From Quadrisphaera sp. (GTDB lineage Bacteria > Actinomycetota > Actinomycetes > Actinomycetales > Quadrisphaeraceae): a stretch of 55,123 nucleotides of DNA. The number at the start of each line of letters is the position of its first letter. The first letter of the stretch is position 1. Below, piece by piece: positions 42,303 to 50,319 of this stretch. The stretch lies in NCBI GenBank assembly GCA_029258695.1, contig JARIBR010000127.1, positions 1 through 55,123 of the forward strand. The letters are read 5' to 3'. The position numbers and the translations under genes were made by a program. The notes below the pieces were generated by a model, which saw only the letters and a program-made list of their open reading frames with translations, ran no database searches and was not told the origin of the DNA.

Positions 42303-43585
42303 GCGAGGTCGCAGCGGTGAAGAGCTCGGCCGGGCAGGGCGGCCCCGCCGCCCAACCGCCCTGGGCGCTGCTGACCTCGCTGTGGGTCACCCAGTACGTC
42401 GGCATCGGCGTCCTCACCGTCGGGCTGGTCGCCATCCTGCGCGCCGGCGGGGCCTCGCTGGACACCCTCGCCCTGGTCTCGCTGCTGGGGCTGGCCTGGC
42501 CCCTGAAGGTGCTCTGGGCGCCCCTGCTGGACCGCTTCGGCTCACGCAGGCTCGGCCACCACCGCTCGTGGCTGCTGGTGCTGCAGAGCGGCATGGTCCT
42601 CGCGCTGCTGGCGCTGCTGGCGTTCCCCGACCCCGTCGCCTCGATCGGTCCGCTGGTGGCGGTGAGCGCGGTGTTCGTCGTGATGTCGGCCACCCAGGAC
42701 ATCGCCGCCGACGCCCTTGCGGTCCGGCTGCTGCGCCCGACGGACCGCGGGGTCGGCAACGGCATCCAGGTCGCGGCCACCTACGCCGGCAACGTGCTCG
42801 GCGGCGGGGTCTGCGTGCTGGTCTACGACCGGTTCGGCTGGACCGCTGCCGTCCTCCTCCTCGTGCTGCTCACCGGCTCGGCGCTCGCCCTGGTGATCGC
42901 CTTCCGCGAGCCGCCCCGTCCCCGGCCGGTGTCCACCGGCGCCGCGTGGGCCGCGCTGGTGGGGGTGTTCCGCCGCCCCGGCGTGCCGTCGTGGGCCCTG
43001 GGCGTCGTCCCGCTGCTGTACGTCGGCTCGGCCGGGGTGTACGCCCTGGCCAACCCTGCGCTGGTCGACGCCGGGTGGTCGCTGACGCAGATCGGCGTGG
43101 TCACCGGCGTGGTCATCAGCGTCCCGGCGCTGACGGCCGGGTTGCTCGCCGGCTGGCTGGTCCGCCGCTGGAGCCGCTCGGCGGTGCTGGCGGTCGGCGG
43201 GGCGGCGCTGGTGGTCTCGACCGCAGGGCTGGTGCCCCTGCTGGGCGGCGCCGCGCCGCTGTTGGGCACGGTGGTCGCGCTCAGCGGCTTCCTCGTGGCC
43301 TACACCGCGATCAACGTCGTGGTCTACACCGTGGTCATGGACCTGTGCCGGCCGGCGACGGCGGGCACGGACTTCACCACCCTGACCACGGTGCCGCTGC
43401 TGGCCTCCTTCGTCGCGGGCTCGCTCGCGCTGGTCGCGGCCGGGCTCACCGGCTACGTCGCCTCGGCGGCGCTGTGGTGCGCCGTCGCGGTGGTCGGGGT
43501 GGTGCTCGGCGTGCGCTGGCTGGGCCGGCGCCCGGCGGCCGTCGACGACGTCGAGGCCGTGGCGGCGGCCGCCACGGCCTCCTGA
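42299..43585 (+). CDS. MFS transporter, RhtX/FptX/AmpG-like (ferric-siderophore uptake)
   Basis: A 428-residue, about 12-helix transporter. LGLAWPLKVLWAPLLDRFGSR and SATQDIAADALAVRLL are the motifs of RhtX/FptX siderophore permeases and AmpG, with GVGNGIQVAATYAGN next. The GTG start overlaps the reductase stop by four bases (GTGA), linking import to reduction. RhtX-type proteins import ferric siderophore across the inner membrane without an ABC system; no ABC siderophore transporter is in the window. An export role is less likely but possible. Confidence 0.82.
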   Translation: MSEVAAVKSSAGQGGPAAQPPWALLTSLWVTQYVGIGVLTVGLVAILRAGGASLDTLALVSLLGLAWPLKVLWAPLLDRFGSRRLGHHRSWLLVLQSGMVLALLALLAFPDPVASIGPLVAVSAVFVVMSATQDIAADALAVRLLRPTDRGVGNGIQVAATYAGNVLGGGVCVLVYDRFGWTAAVLLLVLLTGSALALVIAFREPPRPRPVSTGAAWAALVGVFRRPGVPSWALGVVPLLYVGSAGVYALANPALVDAGWSLTQIGVVTGVVISVPALTAGLLAGWLVRRWSRSAVLAVGGAALVVSTAGLVPLLGGAAPLLGTVVALSGFLVAYTAINVVVYTVVMDLCRPATAGTDFTTLTTVPLLASFVAGSLALVAAGLTGYVASAALWCAVAVVGVVLGVRWLGRRPAAVDDVEAVAAAATAS

Positions 43586-43601
43586 CCGAGGCCAGGCGGC
43601 G

Positions 43602-44390
43602 TCACCGCACCCCGAGGGCGCTGCGGGCGCGCGCCCAGGCGTCGGAAGCGGGGTCGATGAGCGTGAAGTGGTCGGCGCCGGGCACCACGTCGAGGGTGGC
43701 GTCGTCACCCGCGGCCACGGCTGCGGCCACGTAGGCGCGGCTCTGGGAGAGCGGGACGTTCTCGTCGGCGTCGCCGTGGACGCACGTGACGGGGACCCCG
43801 GTGGGCAGCAGCGCCAGCGGCGAGGCCAGCGAGTAGCGCTCGGGCACCTCGGCGCTGGCGCCTCCGAGCAGCGCCGCGGTGGCCCCGTCGCCGAGCCCCT
43901 CGTGGTCCGCGGCGACCAGGTCGAGCACCCCGGCCTGGCAGACGACCCGGCTCAGGCGCACCGCAGGGTCCGCGCCCGGCGCGCCGGCGGGCAGGAGGTG
44001 CCGCGAGGCGGCCCACGCGACGAGGTGACCGCCGGCCGAGTGGCCCACGGCGCTCACGCGGTCGAGGTCGAGGCGCCCCGGGGCAGCGGCGGCGACCGGC
44101 CCGGCCAGCGCGTCGACCGCGGCGGCGACGTCGGTCAGCGTCGTCGGCCATCCTCCGGTGCCGTCGGGACCGGTCCTGCCGTACTCGACGTTCCACGCGG
44201 CGACGCCGCGAGCGGCCAGGTCGGCGGCCAGGGGGCGGCCCAGCTCGAGGCCGCGCTGGGCCCGCCAGAAACCGCCGTGCACCACGACCACCACCGGCAC
44301 CGGCTCGCCGCCCGCGGGCAGGGTGAGCTCGCCGAGCTGGTCCCGGCCCGCGCCGTAGTCGATGCGCACGGCCTCGTCGGGGGTGCTCAC
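43602..44390 (-). CDS. Alpha/beta-hydrolase, BD-FAE/kynurenine-formamidase-like
   Basis: A 262-residue hydrolase. VVVVVHGGFWRAQRG is the HGGxW oxyanion loop, AVGHSAGGHLVAWAAS the nucleophile elbow, VTCVHGDADENVPL the Asp strand, and GADHFTLIDP the catalytic His. The group resembles formamidase/BD-FAE esterases. AGGAGGAGG precedes the GTG by seven bases. It converges on the siderophore MFS gene only 16 bases away; a role in cleaving a siderophore ester or amide is possible but not shown. Confidence 0.85.
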   Translation of the reverse strand: MSTPDEAVRIDYGAGRDQLGELTLPAGGEPVPVVVVVHGGFWRAQRGLELGRPLAADLAARGVAAWNVEYGRTGPDGTGGWPTTLTDVAAAVDALAGPVAAAAPGRLDLDRVSAVGHSAGGHLVAWAASRHLLPAGAPGADPAVRLSRVVCQAGVLDLVAADHEGLGDGATAALLGGASAEVPERYSLASPLALLPTGVPVTCVHGDADENVPLSQSRAYVAAAVAAGDDATLDVVPGADHFTLIDPASDAWARARSALGVR

Positions 44391-44462
44391 GATGGTGCCT
44401 CCTCCTGGTCGGTGGATCGTGCTCGCCACACGTCTGGCCGCGACGTGGTGGCCTCCCCGAAC

Positions 44463-45476
44463 CTAGGCGGCGTCGGTGATGGCGGCCACCTCGTCGGCGG
44501 ACAGCTCCATGATCGCCCCGCTGACCAGGGCGTCCAGCTGGTGGCGCTTCGACGCCGAGGCGACCGGCACGCTCCCCTGGCTGCGCAGCCACGCGATCGC
44601 CACGGCGCCCACCGGGGCGCCGCGGCCCTCGGCCACGCCGCGCACGGCGTCGAGGACGGCCCACCCGGAGTCGTCCGCGTAGCGCTGCGCCACGGCGTCG
44701 GCGCGCGGGGTCTTCGGGGCGTCACCGCCACGGCGGTACTTGCCGGAGAGGAAGCCGCTGGCCAGCGCGCCCCAGGGCAGCTGGAGCATGCCGGCGCGGT
44801 CCGCGGCCTCCACCTCGTCGGCGGGGGTGCGCGAGACCGCGCTGCCCTGGTTCTGCAGCGCGACGGGGCGCGGCAGCCCGGCGGCGTCGGCGGCGGCCAC
44901 CGCGGCGTCGATGCGCGGCGCGGACCAGTTGCTCAGCCCCCACGTGCGGGCCCGGCCCTGCGTGACGAGCCCGCCGAAGGTGTCGACGACCTCGGCGACG
45001 TCTCGCTCCTCCTCGTCGCGGTGCGCGTAGTACAGGCTCACGGAGTCGGTGCCCAGGCGCTGCAGCGAGGCGTCGAGCGAGGACCTCACGGAGCCGGCGG
45101 ACAGGTCCGCGCCGGGAAGCTTGCCGGTCTTGGTGGCGACGTGCATGGAGCCCGACGCGCGGCGCGACCTCAGCCAGGCGCCGAGCACCTTCTCGCTCTC
45201 CCCGCCGGAGTGCCCGTCGGCCCACGCGGAGTAGACGTCGGCGGTGTCCACGAAGTTCCCGCCCGCCTCGACGAAGGCGTCGAGGATCTCGAAGGTGGCC
45301 TTCTCGTCGGCGGTCCACCCGAAGACGTTGCCCCCCAGGCACAGGGGGAAGACACCGATGGCGTCGTCACCCCGGCCCAGGCGCACCGTCCCGGTGCCGG
45401 ACGCGGTGTCGCTGCCGATCTCGCGGGCGCGGTCGAGGTCGTCGGAGGTGGGCGCGGTGGGGCTCGGCTCGGTCAT
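44463..45476 (-). CDS. Aldo/keto reductase
   Basis: A 337-residue NADPH-dependent aldo/keto reductase. The catalytic tetrad is visible: Asp and Tyr in NFVDTADVYSAW, Lys in HVATKTGKLPG, and His in YYAHRDEEER. GLSNWSAPRIDAA and LPWGALASGFLSGKYRRG are typical of AKR family 11/YhdN-like proteins. Substrate unknown. The open frame extends upstream across the divergent gene region, but the ATG beginning TEPSPTAP is the natural start before the conserved fold. Confidence 0.88.
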   Translation of the reverse strand: MTEPSPTAPTSDDLDRAREIGSDTASGTGTVRLGRGDDAIGVFPLCLGGNVFGWTADEKATFEILDAFVEAGGNFVDTADVYSAWADGHSGGESEKVLGAWLRSRRASGSMHVATKTGKLPGADLSAGSVRSSLDASLQRLGTDSVSLYYAHRDEEERDVAEVVDTFGGLVTQGRARTWGLSNWSAPRIDAAVAAADAAGLPRPVALQNQGSAVSRTPADEVEAADRAGMLQLPWGALASGFLSGKYRRGGDAPKTPRADAVAQRYADDSGWAVLDAVRGVAEGRGAPVGAVAIAWLRSQGSVPVASASKRHQLDALVSGAIMELSADEVAAITDAA

Positions 45477-45549
45477 GCTCGGTGCAGCGACGCGATCCCC
45501 CGGCCGTGTTCCCCGCCCGGTGCGGGCGGCCGGGGACCACACTGCTCGC

Positions 45550-46389
45550 ATGCCCGACGACGACCCCGCAGCAGGTGGCACCCGCACGCCCGCGGCACCC
45601 ACGGACGGCTCGCCGCACGTCACCCCGGCTCCGCGGGCGCGGATCGGCGGCGAGGTGCTCCTCGTGCTGGGCCTGTCGCTGGGGATGCTGGGTGTCTACT
45701 CCGTCGTCAAGATCATCGCGAACCTCACGGCCGAGGGAGGCATCGCGGGGGCGACGGCCCAGCTGAACACCTCGCGCAGCTCCCGGCCGAACGTCGACCT
45801 CGCCTACCAGCTGCTGGACATCGGCTTCGACCTCGTGCCCGTCGCCCTGGTGATCTTCCTCCTCGCCGGCGGCACCGCCGGGACGGAGCGCCTGCGGGCG
45901 ACCTGCCGGCGCATCGGCCTGTCCCTCACCCGCCCGCTGCCCGACCTCATCCTCGGGTTCCTGCTCGCCCTGGTCATCGGCATCCCCGGCCTGGGGCTGT
46001 TCGCGCTCGGCCGCGCGCTGGGCCTCAACGCCCAGCTGGAGGCCTCGGGGCTCGCCTCCTTCTGGTGGACCGTGCCCGTGCTGGTGCTCTCCGCGCTGAG
46101 GAGCGGTCTCGTGGAGGAGGTCATCGTCGTCGCCTACCTGCTCGACCGGCTGCAGCGCCTCGGCTGGTCGGTGCCCGTGGCCATCGCCGTCAGCGCCGCG
46201 GTGCGCGGCAGCTACCACCTCTACCAGGGGTGGGGGCCCTTCGTCGGCAACGCGATCATGGGGGTGGTGTTCTCGCTGGTCTACCTGCGCACCCGGCGCG
46301 TCATGCCGCTGGTGATCGCCCACACCCTCATCGACGTCGTCGCGTTCGTGGGCTACCAGTACCTCGCGGAACCGCTCGGCCTGGCCTGA
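45550..46389 (+). CDS. CPBP-family intramembrane protease
   Basis: A 279-residue polytopic protein with about seven to eight membrane segments. The Glu-Glu catalytic motif is in GLVEEVIVVAYLLDRLQ, motif 2 in GSYHLYQGWGPFVGNAIMGVVF (His), and the last helix has VIAHTLIDVVAFV (His plus Asp). These are the CPBP (Abi/Rce1-like) metalloprotease motifs. Substrate unknown. CACACT precedes the ATG by six bases with no Shine-Dalgarno. Its 3' end overlaps the convergent lycopene-cyclase gene by 62 bases. Confidence 0.85.
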   Translation: MPDDDPAAGGTRTPAAPTDGSPHVTPAPRARIGGEVLLVLGLSLGMLGVYSVVKIIANLTAEGGIAGATAQLNTSRSSRPNVDLAYQLLDIGFDLVPVALVIFLLAGGTAGTERLRATCRRIGLSLTRPLPDLILGFLLALVIGIPGLGLFALGRALGLNAQLEASGLASFWWTVPVLVLSALRSGLVEEVIVVAYLLDRLQRLGWSVPVAIAVSAAVRGSYHLYQGWGPFVGNAIMGVVFSLVYLRTRRVMPLVIAHTLIDVVAFVGYQYLAEPLGLA

Positions 46390-47731
46390 GGCGCCACAGC
46401 GCGTCGCGCACCACGGAGACCACCATGACCCGCAGCGGGGCGGTGGCCATGAGGGCCACCTCCTCGCGCGGCGTGGTCGAGCCGTCGAGGAAGCGCAGGA
46501 CCCGCGCCGGGGGGTTGCGCGCGAACAGGCGCGGGAAGAAGTCCGCGCCGCTCAGGCTCCCGTCCGCCAGAGCGCGCAGCACCACGGCGTCCATCCGGGC
46601 GTGGCGCCGCGGGTACGCCCGCGGCGGGGCGACGGCGGCGGCGCTCAGCGCCCGGCCGGCCGCGTGCTCGCGCACGATCGCGGCGGCGATCGCGCTCCCC
46701 TGGCGCTGCATCGCCGCGAAGGCGTACCCCGTCGACCCCCTGATGGCGCCGCCGGCACCGCCGATGCGCACCAGCCGCGGGCCGGCCACGGCGCGGCGGA
46801 CGGCGTCGTCCATGGGGATCACGCCCTGCTCCACGAGCCCGGTCGGCGCGTCGGCCAGCCCCAGGGCGCCGCGGTAGCCGCCCAGCGCCGCGGCGTACCC
46901 GGCGTCGTCGAGCACCGCGGGCGAGAACTCCGTGTACTCCACCAGCGTGGTGCCGTCCGGTGCGGGCAGGCGGTAGCCGAAGGCGACGCCGACGGCCGGC
47001 TGCGGGAGGGAGAAGTCCATGAGAACGGCGGTGCCCCGGCGCCCGCCCTCGGACGCGGTGGCGGCGAGCGCGTCAGCAGGGCGGGACTCAGCGGGGCCGG
47101 CGTCGACGACGACCTCCCCGCGGAAGTGCTGCAGCAGCCGGGTCGCGGCGGCCCGGGCCGGGGCGGCGGGCCGCGAGTCCAGCGCGACCTGAGCGGCGAT
47201 CGGGCCGTCCGGGGTCTGCACCACCACGTCGCGGGGCCCGGTGACCACCGAGGTCACCGTCGCGCTCACGTGGGTCACCTCGAGGACCCCGTCCAGGGCC
47301 GCGACCCGCTCGGCGACCCGCGCGTAGAGGTCCTCGCTGCGCACCATGACGTAGCGCAGCGCCCCCAGGTCGAGCACGCGGGGCGTCCCGTCGCGGTCGA
47401 CCACCGCGAGGCGCCGCCACGACGCGGCGACGCTGGGGCGCAGCAGGGCCAGGTGGGGGTCGTCGGCGTCCCACCACGAGCACCACGTGCGGTCCGCGGG
47501 CCGCGTGCGCAGGCGGGCCACCGGGTCCACCACGACCACCCGCAGCGGTCCGGGGGCACCGGCTCGGACGCCCTCGCCACGGCCGGCCCGCTCGCCGGCG
47601 TCGCCGGTGGCCGCCCGCTCGTGGAGGACGGCTGCGAGGTGCTGCAGCACGATCACCGCCGCCCCGCCGCCGCCGAGCAGCACGACGTCGGCCGGGCGGG
47701 GGCTGGGCGCCTCCTCGGCGCGCGAGGTCAC
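46328..47731 (-). CDS. Lycopene beta-cyclase-like protein (CrtY/CrtL type)
   Basis: A 467-residue flavoprotein. The N-terminal ADVVLLGGGGAAVIVLQHL is a modified dinucleotide-binding motif. RTWCSWWDAD is the conserved block for lycopene cyclases, MDFSLPQPAVGVAFGYRLP and TLVEYTEFSP follow, and RIGGAGGAIRGSTGYAFAAMQRQ plus RVLRFLDGSTTP give the C-terminal signature. It forms beta rings on lycopene-type carotenoids. No crtE, crtB or crtI gene is adjacent, so the pathway must be elsewhere. Start GTG has CATGCT six bases upstream, in line with a leaderless transcript. The N-terminal region contains a Gly/Ala/Arg-rich insertion. Confidence 0.85.
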   Translation of the reverse strand: MTSRAEEAPSPRPADVVLLGGGGAAVIVLQHLAAVLHERAATGDAGERAGRGEGVRAGAPGPLRVVVVDPVARLRTRPADRTWCSWWDADDPHLALLRPSVAASWRRLAVVDRDGTPRVLDLGALRYVMVRSEDLYARVAERVAALDGVLEVTHVSATVTSVVTGPRDVVVQTPDGPIAAQVALDSRPAAPARAAATRLLQHFRGEVVVDAGPAESRPADALAATASEGGRRGTAVLMDFSLPQPAVGVAFGYRLPAPDGTTLVEYTEFSPAVLDDAGYAAALGGYRGALGLADAPTGLVEQGVIPMDDAVRRAVAGPRLVRIGGAGGAIRGSTGYAFAAMQRQGSAIAAAIVREHAAGRALSAAAVAPPRAYPRRHARMDAVVLRALADGSLSGADFFPRLFARNPPARVLRFLDGSTTPREEVALMATAPLRVMVVSVVRDALWRLRPGRAVPRGTGSPRTRRRR

Positions 47732-47800
47732 GGGGCCAGCATGCCCGACGCACGGCAGCGCCTCCTCGCCCGGCGTGATCGAAGCACTCCGCTTTGCCGC

Positions 47801-47806
47801 TAACGT
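47801..47806 (+). promoter_or_regulatory. Leaderless -10 (TAACGT) of the GNAT gene
   Basis: TAACGT is followed by six bases and the GTG start. No ribosome-binding motif lies between. It is one of the clearest examples of the NANNNT-six-base-start arrangement in this window. Confidence 0.6.
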
Positions 47807-47812
47807 TTCCCC

Positions 47813-48427
47813 GTGACCACGCTGCTGACCACGGAGCGCCTGCTCGTGCGCGACTGGGCCGACCCCGACGCCCCCGCCGCCCTGGCCATCTTCGGCGACG
47901 AGCGGGTCTCGCGCTGGTTGACCCCGGACGTCGAGACCGTGCCGGACGAGGACGCCATGCTCCAGCGCCTGCGCGCCTGGCGCGAGGAGGACGACGGCAT
48001 CGACCCCGAGCTCGAGGCGTTCGTCGGGCGCTGGGCGCTGGTGCGCAGCGAGGACCAGGTGGTCGTCGGCGCGCTGGTGCTCCGCACCATGCCGCCCCAC
48101 GACGTCGACATCGAGGTCGCCTGGCAGCTGGTCCCGGAGCACTGGGGCAACGGCTACGCCTCCGAGGGCACCGCCGCGCTGGCGCGCTGGGCCTTCGACC
48201 AGTCGGTCTCCGAGCTGTTCGCCGTGGTGAAGCCGGGCAACGAGCGGGCGGCGTGGATCGCCAAGCGCCTCGGCATGGAGTGGGTCGGGGAGACGGAGAA
48301 GTACTACGACCAGAACCTCGTGGTGTACCGCCTGCGCGCGGGCGACCTGCCGCGCGAGGTCTCCGCGACCACGCGCGACCCGGCGAGCAGCACCGGCAGC
48401 ATCCCCGCGGTGAAGCCGGCCCGCTGA
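47813..48427 (+). CDS. GNAT N-acetyltransferase, RimJ/RimL-like
   Basis: A 204-residue GNAT enzyme. TTERLLVRDWADPDAPAAL is the usual N-terminal start, VGALVLRTMPPHDVDIEVAWQL the central sheet, and PEHWGNGYASEGTAALARWAF the acetyl-CoA pyrophosphate loop. VKPGNERAAWIAKRLGMEWVG is the C-terminal signature. Likely acetylates a protein N terminus or small molecule; the substrate is unknown. A disordered tail of about 25 residues follows the fold. Confidence 0.88.
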   Translation: MTTLLTTERLLVRDWADPDAPAALAIFGDERVSRWLTPDVETVPDEDAMLQRLRAWREEDDGIDPELEAFVGRWALVRSEDQVVVGALVLRTMPPHDVDIEVAWQLVPEHWGNGYASEGTAALARWAFDQSVSELFAVVKPGNERAAWIAKRLGMEWVGETEKYYDQNLVVYRLRAGDLPREVSATTRDPASSTGSIPAVKPAR

Positions 48428-48460
48428 GGGCGGACCCTCAGGCGCGTCGGCTGCTGGGGC

Positions 48461-49816
48461 TCACCGGAGCCGGCGGCGCTCTCGGCGGTCCCCGCGCTGG
48501 CGCGCCAGGGCCTCGCGGATCGGCGGGACCACCACGCCGCCGGCGGCCATCTGCCGCCGGACCAGCCGTCGCGTCGCGAGGATGCCGGCGAGGCCGACCG
48601 CCCAGATGACGTACTGGGTGCTCAGCGCCAGGCGGAAGTCACCCAGGGAGTAGTCGCCGCCCGTGGCGTCCAGCACGATGCCCACGCCGGTGATGACCAC
48701 CAGCGACGCCGCGAAGCCGCCGATGTTCACCAGCCCCGTGGCCGTGCCCAGGCGCGCCGAGGGGTTGAACGTGCGCGCGAAGTCCAGCCCCACGAGGGAG
48801 CCGGGCCCGCCGGTCGCCATGAAGATCATGAGGACCACGAGCAGCCAGATCGGCGCTGGGCCGGGCCAGGCCAGCACGGCCGTCCACCCCGTCACGTTGA
48901 TGCCGACGACGGTGAGCACCAACCACGAGCGGCGCAGCGGGTGTCGTCCGGCGGCGACCCCGAGCACCGGACCGGCGGCGATGCCGGCCAGGACGTGCAG
49001 GGTGATCAGGGCCGAGGCCACCTGCGGCGAGCGGCCCTCCCCGGCGGTGAGGAAGGGGTAGCCCCACATGAGGGCGAAGACCGTGGCCGGGAACTGGGTG
49101 GTGAAGTGCGACCACAGACCCAGGCGCGTGCCGGGGTGGCGCCACGCCGAGGCGAGGTCGTGACGCGCCTGGGAGAAGCTCATCGCCGGTCCCACCCGGG
49201 TGCGCACCCCCGGCGCGTCGCGCACGCCGAGCCACACGAGGAGGCCGACCAGCGCGCTCACGGTGGCGGCCGAGACGAACGCCGGGGTCCACCCCCCGCC
49301 CGTCAGCAGGGCGACGAGGGGCACCGCCGAGAGGATCTGCCCGGTCTGGCCGAGGATGCCGGTCAGCTGGGTGACCACGGGCACCTGTCGGGGCCGGAAC
49401 CACGACGCCGCGAGGCGGATCACCGACACGAAGGTCAGGGCGTCGCCGGCGCCGACCATCGCCCGTCCGAGCACCGCGAGCGGCACCACGCCGGCCAGGG
49501 CCAGCACCAGCTGGCCGGCGCCCATGAGCAGCGCCCCGGCCGTCAGCAGGCGCCGCGCGCCGAAACGGTCCAGGGCCAGGCCGGCGGGCACCTGCAGCAC
49601 GGCGTAGACCAGCAGCTGGAGCACGGTGAACGCGGAGAGCACCGAGGCGGGTGCGTCGAAGCGGCTGGCAGCCTCGGTCGCGGCCACCCCGAAGGAGGTG
49701 CGCTGGAGCACCGCCGCGACGTAGGCGCCCACCCCGAGACCCCAGATGACCCACGCGGCGCGCGAGCCGAGCCCGGGGCCTCCGCCGGGTGGGGAGGGGT
49801 CGGGCGCGGTCCTCAC
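48461..49816 (-). CDS. MFS transporter
   Basis: A 451-residue 12-helix MFS permease. QVPAGLALDRFGARRLLTAG is the cytoplasmic motif A between helices 2 and 3; GRAMVGAGDALTFVSVIRL and GLWSHFTTQFPATVFALMWGYPF fill the middle; GTATGLVNIGGFAASLVVI is near the end. It resembles general substrate/proton symporters; substrate unknown. The GTG start has AGGAGGAG about five bases upstream. The C terminus is Arg-rich. Confidence 0.85.
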   Translation of the reverse strand: MRTAPDPSPPGGGPGLGSRAAWVIWGLGVGAYVAAVLQRTSFGVAATEAASRFDAPASVLSAFTVLQLLVYAVLQVPAGLALDRFGARRLLTAGALLMGAGQLVLALAGVVPLAVLGRAMVGAGDALTFVSVIRLAASWFRPRQVPVVTQLTGILGQTGQILSAVPLVALLTGGGWTPAFVSAATVSALVGLLVWLGVRDAPGVRTRVGPAMSFSQARHDLASAWRHPGTRLGLWSHFTTQFPATVFALMWGYPFLTAGEGRSPQVASALITLHVLAGIAAGPVLGVAAGRHPLRRSWLVLTVVGINVTGWTAVLAWPGPAPIWLLVVLMIFMATGGPGSLVGLDFARTFNPSARLGTATGLVNIGGFAASLVVITGVGIVLDATGGDYSLGDFRLALSTQYVIWAVGLAGILATRRLVRRQMAAGGVVVPPIREALARQRGDRRERRRLR

Positions 49817-49843
49817 CGGGGCTCCTCCTCGCTCGTCCTCGGT

Positions 49844-50248
49844 TCAGGCGTTCACCTCGAACCACACGATCTTGCCGAACGCGCCGTCGAGCACGCCCCA
49901 GGCGCTCGCCAGCATCTCGACGATGGTCATGCCGCGCCCGTCGAGCGCGGCGTCCTCGGCGCGCAGCGCCACCGGGTGCCGGGAGTTGTCGTCGCCGACC
50001 TCGACCCTCACCGCGTCCTCGTCGACCTCCACGCGCAGCCGCACCTCGGAGCGTCCGTGGACGACGGCGTTGGTCACCAGCTCGGAGACGAGCAGCTCGG
50101 CGGTGTCGACCGCCTCACCGTCCACGCCGCCCCGGAGACAGCCGTCGAGCACGAGACGCCGCGCGGAGCCCGCTGCGCTGGGGTCGCAGGGGAGCGTCGT
50201 CTCCACCCGGAGCCGATCGGTCGTCACCGGGTGGAGTGGGGCACGCAT
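49844..50248 (-). CDS. GHKL ATPase, anti-sigma-factor (RsbW/SpoIIAB) type
   Basis: A 134-residue HATPase_c domain. The N-box is ELLVSELVTNAVVHG, the Bergerat fold continues with RVEVGDDNSRHPV (G1-like), and GRGMTIVEMLASAWGV is the G2 region. In actinobacteria such single-domain proteins act as serine kinase/anti-sigma factors or as regulators with STAS and PP2C partners, none of which is adjacent. The promoter is well formed: TTGACT, 16 bases, CAGGGT, six bases, ATG (minus strand), so the gene is probably leaderless. Confidence 0.85.
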   Translation of the reverse strand: MRAPLHPVTTDRLRVETTLPCDPSAAGSARRLVLDGCLRGGVDGEAVDTAELLVSELVTNAVVHGRSEVRLRVEVDEDAVRVEVGDDNSRHPVALRAEDAALDGRGMTIVEMLASAWGVLDGAFGKIVWFEVNA

Positions 50249-50254
50249 ATCTCC

Positions 50255-50282
50255 ACCCTGACACGTCGTTGCTCACAGTCAA
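50255..50282 (-). promoter_or_regulatory. Promoter of the GHKL ATPase gene
   Basis: On the minus strand TTGACT (complement of 50277-50282) and CAGGGT (complement of 50255-50260) are separated by 16 bases and followed by six bases to ATG. An ACTTAAGT palindrome (50282-50289) lies immediately upstream in an unusually AT-rich patch. Confidence 0.65.
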
Positions 50283-50319
50283 CTTAAGTGACGCGGTGTT
50301 CCGATCATCGCTGGCCGAG

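Noticed and set aside
43602..44390. Siderophore esterase (Fes/IroE-like) assignment
   Set aside because: The HGGFW oxyanion loop and GHSAGG elbow fit general formamidase/BD-FAE esterases, and a hydroxamate siderophore need not have an ester; adjacency alone is not enough.
43668..46877. 1069-codon plus-strand frame crossing several genes
   Set aside because: It runs antisense through an alpha/beta-hydrolase and an aldo/keto reductase and out of frame through the CPBP gene, each with catalytic motifs; it is a shadow frame of high-GC DNA.
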